From Hormiphora californensis (Eukaryota; Ctenophora; Tentaculata; Cydippida; Pleurobrachiidae), in the NCBI GenBank assembly GCA_020137815.1, contig CM035359.1, forward strand, positions 6,939,968 to 7,003,967: a stretch of DNA of 64,000 nt, written 5' to 3'. Within the stretch, counting starts at the first letter, position 1. The number at the start of each line of letters is the position of its first letter. The position numbers and the translations under genes were made by a program. Of this stretch, positions 13,201 through 25,200 are shown in pieces. The notes below the pieces were generated by a model, which ran no database searches, was not told the origin of the DNA, and was given only the letters and a program-made list of their open reading frames with translations.

Positions 13201-16200
13201 TACAAGGACTTTGGCTCCGATATCTTTCAAGTTCTAGCCGTCGAGGTAACTGATCTGAGTGGTAACTGATCTAAGAGGTAACTGATCTGAGTGGTAACTG
13301 ATCTGAGAGGTAACTGATCTGAGAGGTAGCTGATCTGAGAGGTAACTGATCTGAGTGGTAACTGATCTGAGTGGTAACTGATCTGAGAGGTAACTGATCT
13401 GAGTGGTAACTGATCTGAGTGGTAACTGATCTGAGTGGTAACTGATCTGAGAGGTAACTGATCTGAGTGGTAACTGATTTGAGTGGTAACTGATCTGAGT
13501 GGTAACTGATCTGAGTGGTAACTGATCTGAGAGGTAACTGATCTGAGAGGTAACTGATCTGAGTGGTAACTGATCTGAGTGGTAACTGATCTGAGAGGTA
13601 ACTGATCTGAGTGGTAACTGATCTGAGTGGTAACTGATCTGAGTGGTAACTTATCTGAGAGGTAACTGATCTGAGTGAGGGGCCTTGGCTTGGGTCTTAG
13701 GCGGGGACTGAGGCGAGGTCTTAGGCGCCGCTAGACAGAGTACCAGCAAGAGAGTTAGTTTTTTGGGTCTCTAAAAAACCATGGCGTGTAATCAGCAAAC
13801 CAATTCTTATCAAACGTAGAGGCAACTGATCTGAGCGGGGTATTTTATAACTATTCTGCTGAGCCAATTGTCTCCGAGGAGATTTGAACGGATGATTTGG
13901 ATTAGTAACCGTCTGATAAGTATCGTTAAAAAAATGGTTTTCCAAACAATACATTCACAGAAAAATCGACCAAAATGGTGCAAGATTCTCTGGGTATTTG
14001 TTGGATTGGCATTCTTTGGAGCCGCAGGATACCTGGTCTACAACCTCATGACGGAATACTTCGAGTACAAATCGTATGATAAAATAAGCACAACGTACAC
14101 CTCAAATGAAACACTTCCTGGCAGTAAGTTTGCCTGCAAAGTTATTTCTTGTATTGATTTCGCTGCTAAGTTATTTACTGTACTAATTTAATCGCAAAGT
14201 TATTTACTTTAACAACCTTTCAGTTACAATTTGCAGCAAGAATCCCTATAACTATACGGCTCTGAAAACACTGCTTAGCGATGATGAGGTAAAATTTAAC
14301 GGCCCCGATTTAAGGGCACCCCGATTTAACCCTTTGAGGACGATAGACCATATATGACCCATTGGATAAAATGCCATACTGGGCGTTGAAAAAAAAGCTT
14401 TTTCCTTCAAATTTTTTGCCCAACCTCAAAACAATTGTGCTAGCTTTGTTCATTCTGAATCTCAGAATCAAAACTCCAGTAATTAATGAACTATTTCAGT
14501 GTGAATAGTGCCTAATTGTTCATTTTTTAATGAACTAACCTGACGCCTGATCCATAAATGATCCTGTTGAGAAATCATAGACCTCGCTTAGATAAACCGA
14601 ATAAAACAAGCCGGAACTAAAACTAACAAAAAATGGACAAACTAGAGACTTTTTAAATTTTGGGTCATATATGACCCTATCGTCAAAAGAGGTACCAAAT
14701 TTTCAAACGGCTCCCACGACCAGGCCAATTGTCCGTTCTGCCTAAATTTCATGTTTTATCACTATCATGATGGCGAATATTCGCGTAAAACCGTTTCCAA
14801 CTTCATGGGAGGTCAATTTTTTGCAATTTGGGTCAGATATGACCCTATCGTCGTTAGAGAAAACCTTGCTTTTAGACACTTTCTTGGCCAGTTCTCAGCC
14901 ACAAAAGTCATTGTGGGCAAGAAAAAACAACTTAGTAATCACTACAAGGTTGAAACTAAACAAGAAAAACAGTTTCTACTCAAACAAAGCTTCAGAACTT
15001 GTATTTGGGTCAGATATGACCCTATCGTCACCACACGGGGATTTTGACGAAATTTGACACATGAAACGTTTCCCCTAGTTATTTGACCCCGACTACCCTA
15101 CAACGTGTAAACAATGCCTTCTTTGGTATCACAGATGATAGTACTGACCAGATTAGGATCAAGTATTGACTAGAAATCTCTTGGAAGCCTGTTGTATACC
15201 AAAATATGACGTTATTTCAAATATTTAGCATAGAAATCCTACTTTATGGCGTCCCCTGTTGCCTGTTTTATCTTCTGATCATCCAAATTAGTTGATTTGA
15301 CATCAGTGATGGTCCCTAAACCATTTAAGTTCAATTTAATGACCACTCATAGCAGAATTAAAATTTCGATTTACGGATATTTTGGTACCCCTTTTGACGA
15401 TAGGGTCATATATGACCCATGCGCTAACTCAAAAACCGTTTGACGGATTCTAAAATCCTTTTGCACGGTTACTTTTGGTACCAATAGGAGCTAATTTACA
15501 AAATTTCAAGGAATTCTGACCAGCCGTTAGTTATCGTCCTCAAAGGGTTAATGACAGGATAAAAATTTCCCTCAAATTTTTTTTCAAAGGTCCGAATCGT
15601 GTTTTGAATCGGTGCACCTTATCGTATGTCCTGTCGCTAATTAGACGGTTCGAAACGAGCTGATACGTGTTCATGAGCACGTACTACGATATATCTGACG
15701 ATTTGTAAGACTTGGAACGTCAATATTGCAACCAAAATGTTCGCCTGACAATTCACCCCGCTTAGGGTGCCCCGATTCGGCATGGTATCACGTATCGGTT
15801 CGTTTCGAACAGGGAAAGGGTTTTATTCTTAATTCAACAAAGTACCGCTTATTCATAGCACGGCTTTCAATTTCAGATCAGTGAGTTCATTACAATACTT
15901 CAAGTGATGCAATGGTATAATGGCACTGGGGACTTAGGAAGCACTGGAAATTTCTTCGACGATGTTTCTGGTAATAATAAGAATCATTTCACTTTTTCAA
16001 GCCATTGCTCTTTCTATAATTAATAATGTTTGATATTAAAGAAATCCCGGGATTTAAAATTTAACCAAAATACTAGATATTATGATATTGTTGCAGGCGT
16101 TAAAGAGACATTAGAGTGGTTGGACGCCGTTGGAGAATACAATGGTACCGACTATTCAGGATGGATATTGGATCAGGTCGTGTATTGGGCTAAAGATTAT

Positions 16201-19200
16201 GTGGCAACTGACGATTACAGCTTCAAGTAAGTAAACATATTTATTTGTTCATGACAGCTGGGACCCCTATTAGGGGTGGGACTGACCGAAGACTCTGAAA
16301 TGACCTATTGCTCTTGCAGATTGGGAAGCAGATGGAAATATCTAGAAACTGATACATTCGATGCTAACAATGTCATTCCCCATATGTTGGGCTACTGCAT
16401 CGTAGTCAATGATGATCAGTCCCTAGTCCAAATTATACCCGGTAAAAACGGTGGATTCACCATTCTTCTTGATGCCAAAATTGCAACGTACATGCCAAAC
16501 GTGGTATGTTTTAACGGCCACTACTCCTTCATAAAATCAAATATTAAATGTACTCCTTCACAAAATCAATTATAAAATCCACTTCTCCTGATAAATATGA
16601 CGGCTCCTACTAGGATACGTACGGGTTCGAAGTCTACCTGAGGACTCCTTATGAGCAAGTGATGATAAATAAAGGTGGCATTAGCGCAGAAACAGGGAGA
16701 GAAACTAACATTCAAATCAACAAAAACAAGGTATTTAATGAACCATTTTAAAATGATTATACGTATGATTATGATTCGTTCTGTACACACTACACGTTTA
16801 TTACTTTCAGATGACACGATTGGCTTCACACTGGGGCACGTGCCAATCAAAGGTCAGTTTAACAGCATCTCTTTTTCCAATACTCTGCAGATCAAACACG
16901 TTCTTAGGGAAAAGTTTGAACCGTATTGTTCCCACTAGGCGAGTCAGTTCTACCCGAACAAGTTTAAAGATGGGGTTTTTGAGAGTCAGCGGGAGTGTTA
17001 TCAGGAGGCGATTGTAGAAATTGCTCAATATGAGTGCAACTGCACACCCTGGTATTATGTAGAGAGGTAAATATTGAATTATGTATTGTACGATCATCTT
17101 ATTATTTGTTATGTTTGAACTTTGATACTACCCCGGTTTAACGTACCCCGATTTAACGGCACTTCCCCCGATATAGGACCCCGATTTAATTGACAAAACC
17201 CTTTCCCCCGATGGGGTCCGACTCTATACACATTGCTTTCAGGATGGTTGTATTGAACATTTCTTCTTGGGATGACTATACGCAGTGCAGCTTCGCTAGA
17301 CAGGTCATTTGTGATGGCGTAATATATCGTAAGTTTATATGTGTTGTTTATAATTGCCTATAATTGGTCTAATTAGAATTTAATTACAAATTATCGTTTA
17401 TGGGGGAGGCATGGCCAAAATGCCAGATCGCGGATTTCAGGTCGGTGTAGTTTTGGTCCCTTCTCCATTTTCATAGTGTTCCCTTTTCATATAGTGTTCC
17501 AAAAACCCAATGAATAAGAGCTCAATACTTGTATTGTTCATACAACAGCACAACAGCACGACTCAATACTTATTTCTGCAGAGTTGATGGAGAACTGGCT
17601 GGAAGAAGATAAGAACAACATTGAGTGTGGGCACGAGCGGTGTGCCTATGATCACTGGACCTATCAAATTCAACAAACAAACGTAAGGCTCCTTTCTGAT
17701 ATAAGACTCATCATATGGCAACCACTCTTATAATGAGAGCGGTTGTCATGGGCGGAAACCCCATAGATAGCTCCTGGCCCTAGATCATATTATAGATTGG
17801 CTAATTAGAAATATCGTGATTTCTAAAAAACCAAGGATGCAGATGTGTACAACTTCTCCGACAAATCACTATCATAGTTTTGATTATTATTATTATTTTC
17901 AGTGGCCAGCATCAGAGGTAGCGTTCAATTTATCTGTCAAAGACCTTCTAAAGAATGACCCAACCTACGAATATGCTAAGAAAAATATAGCCAAGGTGAG
18001 ATAACGAAACAACCAAGATTAATTAGTTAGACTAATTAGTAATTAAGTTAATTGAAAGGATGGGTTACCAGTTTCTTTCCGACCTTTCTAATTCTTGAAA
18101 CAACTAAATCCGGAATTCAACAGGTGAACATATACTACGGGGACATGAAAGAGAATACGATATCCCAAGAGAAAGCGTACGAGGTTTTCAGCTTCATATG
18201 TGAGTACAGTGTACAGTGTACACATGGGCTACTGTAATATGCAATATTCTAATATATCTTGTAATCATTTGTATAATTAATCAATTTCTATCTTCAGCTG
18301 AGTTTGGCGGTGGAGTAGATTTCTTTATTGGACTCTCATTCTTCACAGCGTTCCAAGCGATAGAGATCTTCATTGCTTACACATGCTGCAGACGCTTGCG
18401 AGGCAGGGGAACTACAGTAGCGAACTCTAATGCTAAGTAAAAACTAAAACCTGTGTCATGGACGCGTTCAACAATCTAAACCTAAAGAATATATTTTTCT
18501 CTATAATGTATAAACTGCTTCTTGTTGCCTTCCAACAGAAAGTGTATTTAAACTGTTTTGCTAACTTTTCTTAGCTGTATATATCAAACTCATGTATTAT
18601 ATCTGTGCACTTAAACAAACCTAAAATCTTGACTCATTTTTCCCATTTATGTCAACCTAAAGACAATCCTACCAAAATAATTAATTGATATCAATTAATT
18701 AATTAATTAATTAATTAATTATACGAACAACTCTTACCAAAGTAGATGGTTTTGATTTTAAGGTTTTCTCTGACAATCACAGGTTTATCAGATTTAGGCT
18801 CTCCCTTCTTGTCATCCTTCTTGGCGTCCGTCTTAGTCGCGTTCTGAAAAGGAAGTTCATTGGTTACGAAGTTACCCCTTGCCAGCGCGCGCGAAGGTCG
18901 CCCGGCGAGATGAGAGTGTGAGGTGTCTTCGATAGCAAGGAAGTTCATGGGTCAGCTAAATATCTAGATCAGTGACTTGTCCCAGTTACATTTCGAAGAA
19001 TTGGAATTGTTGTAGATTGAGTTCCCGAACACCAAAGTAAGCTAATAGCAGCTCCAATAAAATGCAAAGTGAGCCACTGAGCCAAACAAGCAGGATGGCA
19101 AAAGAATACATGCAGGGAAATAAACACCTTAGTATCAGTGGTGTTATTCTCTTTTTTCTCCTCCTTTCCTTCTTCTTTTTTCTCTGTTCCTTCCTTCTTT

Positions 19201-22200
19201 TCCTCACCCTCCTTTTTCTCTCCTTCCTCCTGAACATGGGTGTGAATTACAAACACCAGCATTCCAAAACAACTTGGTAACCCTGGTAACAACTTGGTTA
19301 CAACTTGGTAACCCTGGTAACAACTTGGTTACAACAATTGGTAACCCTGGTAACAACTTGGTTACACTAATTGTAACTTACGTTTCCTCCAAAGAAGTTA
19401 CTGACACTGTCCAGCCATCCAGCCTCAGTTTTATTGGCTGGTATTGTCTCAAAGATGGCCTCAACAGAATCTACTGTTATTATTCCTGACTCACCGACCT
19501 AGCAGAGAGAGGTGTTTAAGAGAGATGTTTAAGAGAGATGTTAGACCACTTGGCCAATTAATTATCACTCGAGCCGGGAGCATAATTACAGATTGGGGTG
19601 ATATTTGTAAGGCTTATTTTCGGTGACCGACAAACAAAGGGACAAAGCGCGCTTGCGAGACAAGTAAACACGTCAAGGTTCATTAACAAGCATGCTGCTC
19701 AGTCATTTTAGATTTAATACACAATGTAAGGATACCATGTAATAGGTGAGACTCTTGCCGTCACCCTCGTTCAAGTCCCGTGAAAAACGGAGCAGTACAC
19801 GCAAACTGATGCCCATTTTCCTCGCGTGACCCCGATTCAGCAGTTTGAGACACCAACTCTTTAGGGGGCCATATCTCAGGAACCAGACAAGATAGGAAAA
19901 ATCGCCGTCTAATGAGGCGTACAGTTTTTAATCTAGTTTACCACTGTACCGGCCGTTTCACTCTCCGACCTAAAACAAAAATCGCAACCCCACAAAACTT
20001 CAAAATAATGAAATTCACATCTCGCATGTCGTGTTGCATGTCGTGTCATGTTATTGACGCGCTCGCGTTCAACTCTCACACAGCAGCTGCAGAACATGGC
20101 GGGAAACATCGAGGAGTAGAGAGAGGGTCGGTGCCGAATCAAATATTTCTTGATCTTGATCTACTCCATCTCTCAGCTATCCTACCCCTCATCAACTCGA
20201 TCTCTCAGCTACCCTACCCCTCATCTACTCCATCTTTCAGCTACCCTACCCCTCATCTACTCCATCTTTCAGCTACCCTACCCCTTATCTAGTCCATCTC
20301 TCAGCTACCCTACTCCTCATCTACTCCATCTCTCAGCTTCCCTATTAGGGAAGCATAGAGATGGAAACGATTAGGGGTAGGGAATCCCTATCCATAATCG
20401 TTTCCATCTCTATGCTTCCCTAGCCCTCATCAACTCCATCTTTCAGCTACCCTACCCCTAATCTAGTCCATCTCTCCGCTACCCTACTCCTCATCTACTC
20501 CATCTCTCAGCTACCCTACCTCCCATTTACTCCATCTCTCAGCTACCCTACCTCCCATTTACTCCATCTCTCAGCTTCCCTACCTCCCATTTACTCCATC
20601 TCTCAGCTTACCTACCTCCCATTTACTCCATATCTCAGCTTCCCTAACTGCCATTTACTCCATCTTTCAGATACCCTACCTCCCATTTACTCCATCTCTC
20701 AGCTTACCTACCTCCCATTTACTCCATCTCTCAGCTTCCCTACATCCCATTTACTCCATCTCTCAGCTTCCCTACCTCCCATTTACTCCATCTCTCAGCT
20801 ACCCAACCTCCCATTCACTCCATCTATCAGCTACCCTACCTCCCATTTACTCCATCTCTCAGCTTCCCTACCTCCCATTTACTCCATCTCTTAGCTTACC
20901 TACCTCCCATTTACTCCATATCTCAGCTTCCCTACCTCCCATTTACTCCATCTCTCAGATACCCTACCTCCCATTTACTCCGTCTCTCAGCTTACCTACC
21001 TTCCATTTACTCCATCTCTCAGCTTCCCTACCTCCCATTTACTCTATCCCTCAGCTACCCTACCTCCCATTTGATCCATCTCTCAGCTTCCCTACCTCCC
21101 ATTTACTCCATTTCTCAGCTTCCCTACCTCTCATTTACTTACTCCATCTCTCAGCTACCCTACCTCGTCATTAGTACTCCATCTCTCAGCTACCCTACCT
21201 CCCATTTACTCCATCTCTCAGCTTCCCTACCTCCCATTTACTCCATCTCTCAGCTTCCTACCTCCCATTTACTCCATCTCTCAGCTACCTTACCTTCCAT
21301 TTACTCCATCTCTCAGCTTCCCTTCCTCCCATTTACTCCATCTCTCAGCTACCCTACCTCCATTTACTCCATCTCTCTCAGCTTCCCTACCTCCCATTTA
21401 CTCCATCCTCTCAGCTTCCCTACCTCCCATTTACTCCATCTCTCAGGGGTAGGAATGTTAGGATAAATGAGAGATGGAGTAAATGGGAGGTAGGGAAGCT
21501 GAGAGATGGAGTAAATGGGAGGTAGGGAAGCTGAGAGATGGAGTAAATGGGAGGTAGGGAAGGTAAGCGATGGAGTAAATGGGAGGTAGGGAAGCTGAGA
21601 GATGGAGTAAATGGGAGGTAGGGTAGCTGAGAGATGGAGTAAATGGGAGGAAGGGAAGCTGAGAGATGGAGTAAATGGAAGGTAAGGTAGCTGAGAGATG
21701 AGTAAATGGGAGGTAGGGAAGCTGAGAGATGGAGTAAATGGGAGGTAGGAAGCTGAGAGATGGAGTAAATGGGGAGGTAGGGTAGCTGAGAGATGGAGTA
21801 CTAAATGAGAGGTAGGGTACGAAGATGGAGTAAGAAATGAAGGTAGGGAAGCTAGAAAGGGAAAAAGGGAGGTGGGGAATTTAGGAGGATAAAGGGGAGG
21901 TAGGGTATTGGGATAGAGTAAATGGGAGGTGGGAAGCGAGAGATGAGAAAATGGAAGGTATAACTGAAGGGGGTAAAGGGGTTGGGTCGAGAGATGGAAA
22001 AAAAAAATGGGGAGGTAGGGAACTGAGATAGGAGAAAAGGGAGGTGGGAAGCAAAGAATGAGAAAATGGGAGGTGGGGAAAGCGAGAGATGGGAAAAATG
22101 GGGTTCAAATTTTGTTTTGAGGGTTTGGGTACTAGGGGAGTAAATGGGGGGTAGGGAAAGCTGAATTAGTTTGGGGTAGGTAGCAAAGAGATGGAGTAAA

Positions 22201-25200
22201 TGGGAGGTGGGAAGCGAGAGTGGAGTAAAGGGGAGTTAGGGTAGCTATAGATGGGTGAGGGGATTTGGGGGTAGCTGAGAGAATAAAGGAGTGGGGAAGC
22301 TGAGAGGGATTAAATGGGAGGTAGGGAACTGGAGATGGAAAAAAATGGGAGGGGTAAGGCGAAGATGGTAAATGGGGGGTAGGGTATCTGAAGATGGAGT
22401 AATGGCAGTTAGGGAAGCTGAGATTGGAGTAAATGGGATAGGAAGCTGAGGGGGTGGAGGAAAAAGGGGAGTAATCAAGATCAAAAATATTTGATTCGGC
22501 ACCGACCCTCTCTCTACCCTCGATGTTTCCCCCCCATGTTTGCACTCTTGTGAGATTTGAACGCGAGCGCGTAAATAACATACCGTGCAACACGACATGC
22601 GAGATGCGAATTTCTTTTTTTGAATTTTTGTGGGTTGCGTTTTTTGTTTTTCGGAGAGGAAAGGGCCGGTAAGTGGTAAAATAATTAAAAATGAGCCTAT
22701 TAGACGGCGATTTTTCCTACTTTTGGGTTCCTGAATAGGGCCCCCCAAAGATTTTGTGCCCTAAAACATGAATGGGGGTCACGCAAAAAAGGGGCATCTT
22801 TTGGGGTTAGCCCCTTTTTTTCAGGATTTAAACGGGGGGACGGCAAGAGTCTCACCTTTAAGGGACCCTTTTACATTGGTTTAAAATCTAAAAGACGAGC
22901 ACTGCTTTTTAATAAACCCTTGACGTGTTTTTTGTCTCGCAAGCGCCTGCGCTAGCAAACACGACATGCAGTTCAACCCTGAAAGGGGTGTTACGGGAAC
23001 GGGGGTGTTACTACATTTTCCCAGGGGGGGCAATTTTAAATTAATTTTAATTAATTAATTGGTTTCTCACCAGAAGATGTGCCTTGATTCCCTTGGAAGT
23101 TTTGTCGTGGTGTTGGTTGAACACGTCACGTACACCCTCAATATTGACCCTCATTAGCTCCTCTACTCCAAACTCCCTGGAAGTGTGGTTACCATGGTTA
23201 CTGTGTGTTATTACCATGCCTTGTACAAAGGAAATATAATTGTTACCCTCTGTCTGACGGCGCCAACATTTTTCCCATATCAGTTAACCCTCACTTGGCC
23301 TTTTTCCCCTTTTAGCCCCAGGTTTCCAAACTGAATTTAATGAAAGTCTCCGTGAACTTTTGGAAAAAAGTCATGGCTTTCTTTTGAGGGTAGGCATTGT
23401 TCCGGTAGTACAGCTCCTTGTTAACTAGCTTCTCCTCCGATACATCTCCTGAAGATGTTGTCATGGTAACGGAGAGAGGTAACCACGGGTTGTTGCCATG
23501 GTCTGTTTTCAAACCCGGGGGACCATGAAAAGGGAAAAATAACGCAAGGGGCAAACGCTAAGCGTGAGGTATCTGAACGAAACCCAATTTTAAACAAGAG
23601 TTTTTTTTCCCCCCAGGCTTTGTTTATATTTTTTTTAGCGCAATACCCAATACATATTTTCAGGAGAGGGGAAAAGAGAGAGGAGAGAGGAAGAGAGAGA
23701 GAGAGAGGAGAACATAGATGAGAACATAGATAGAGGAGAGGACATAGATAGAAAACATAGATAGAGAGAAAAGAACGAGAGAAAGAGAGAGAGAGAGAGG
23801 AGAAGGGAAATGGATAGAAGAGGAGACGGGGAGGGAAAGGAGAAGAGAAGAGAGAGAGATAGAGGGGGAGGAGAAGGGGGGGGAAAAAAGAGAGAGAGAG
23901 AAGAGAAAAAGAGGGGAAAAAGAGAGTAGAAAAAAGGGAAAAAAGAGTTGTTTGGGGGGGAGGGGGGGAAAAAAAAGGGGGGGGGGGGGCCCGGGGGGGG
24001 GGGAGGGGGGGGGGGGGGGGGGGGGGGGGGAACGGGGGGGGGGCGGTGGGGGGGGGGGGGGGGGAAAGGGGAGGGGGGGGAAAAAAAAAAGGGGGGGGGG
24101 GGGGGAGGGGGGGGTTTCCCCCAAAGGGATATATGGGTGGGGAAAAACCCAAAACCGGGTACAATTTCCAAATTCATTTGTTTTGTTTGTCCTCAACTCA
24201 GATTTTTAAACTAGGTCGTTCAGCGTAGTGGTGGAAAGGGAAAGACCTTGAAAACTGCTGAGTTTCCAAAACATAGCAAAAACACAAACAAGTATAGCTC
24301 GGAGCGATAATTCGAAACAGTTTCCGAACATTGTCAGTAATAATTTAAATTTTAACTTGAAAATTGCGATTATTTACTGAGGATTGACCAAACACCCGGC
24401 ACTGTATTAGTTCCTGTAACATCACAGTCAAAAATATGGTTACCATGGTTACCATTATGAGTTACCATGTTAACATATCATAAAGATGTACTTACCTCCT
24501 TCGTTCAGAATAAGCTTGTGGAAGGCAACGAAAAAGGGGAACTGGTTGGCATCCTTCAGCTTGATTTCTTTCGTCCTGTGAGGGAGTTTTAGTTTGGTTA
24601 CCATGGTAACAAGTTGGCACTGGAGAAGTATAAAAAATGAGCAAAATACCTGAAGACAGAAGAGGCAGTAGCGGCCATGAAGGCACTTCCCATGGCGGCA
24701 GCTTCATCGGTGTTGATGTACTTGTGCAGCACAGACCTGGACCAGAGAGGGTTTTAGTAACTGTACATGAGTTACCACAGAGGGATTTTATGTATATTTT
24801 ATGGTTTTAGTATTATGTGAGGTTTTGAACGCGTCAAGAACCGACCCCTTCATAAAAAGAGGGACAAGGTAAACTCCAGTAGCTTTCTTTATTTCCTCCT
24901 GGATCCGGGGCACCCTGGTACCTCCTCCAAATAGGACAACCTGATCAATCTCCTTCTCACTAACACCGCTCGTGGTAATGGCATCCTTGAAGGGGGCACT
25001 GAACAGGGGAGGAGGGGTTATTGGGGGCATTGGACGGGGGAGGAGGGGTTATTAGGGGCATTGGACGGGGCATTGGACGGGGGGTTGGGGGTAGATGTTA
25101 TATATAAGTTATTGGTATAATCCTTGAAAGAAATCATGTACGTACGCAATACGGGGATACAGGTCAGCAAATAGATTCTCCAGCTCCTCCCTTGAAACTT

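Noticed and set aside
13246-13676. CRISPR-like array
   Set aside because: Eukaryotic context, 16-bp direct tandem units with no unique spacers.
13868-13930. tRNA-like 3' half on the minus strand (GTTCAAATCTCC)
   Set aside because: A box-B-like sequence and anticodon-like loop are visible, but no D arm or acceptor stem; too weak to annotate.
14751-15057. Open frames inside the piggyBac-type element
   Set aside because: No resemblance to a transposase; they span the GGGTCATATATGACCC repeats in two frames.
23421-24196. Proline-rich frames opposite the poly-G tract
   Set aside because: They come from a nearly pure G/C homopolymer region that looks like a sequencing artefact and overlaps a HYOU1 intron.
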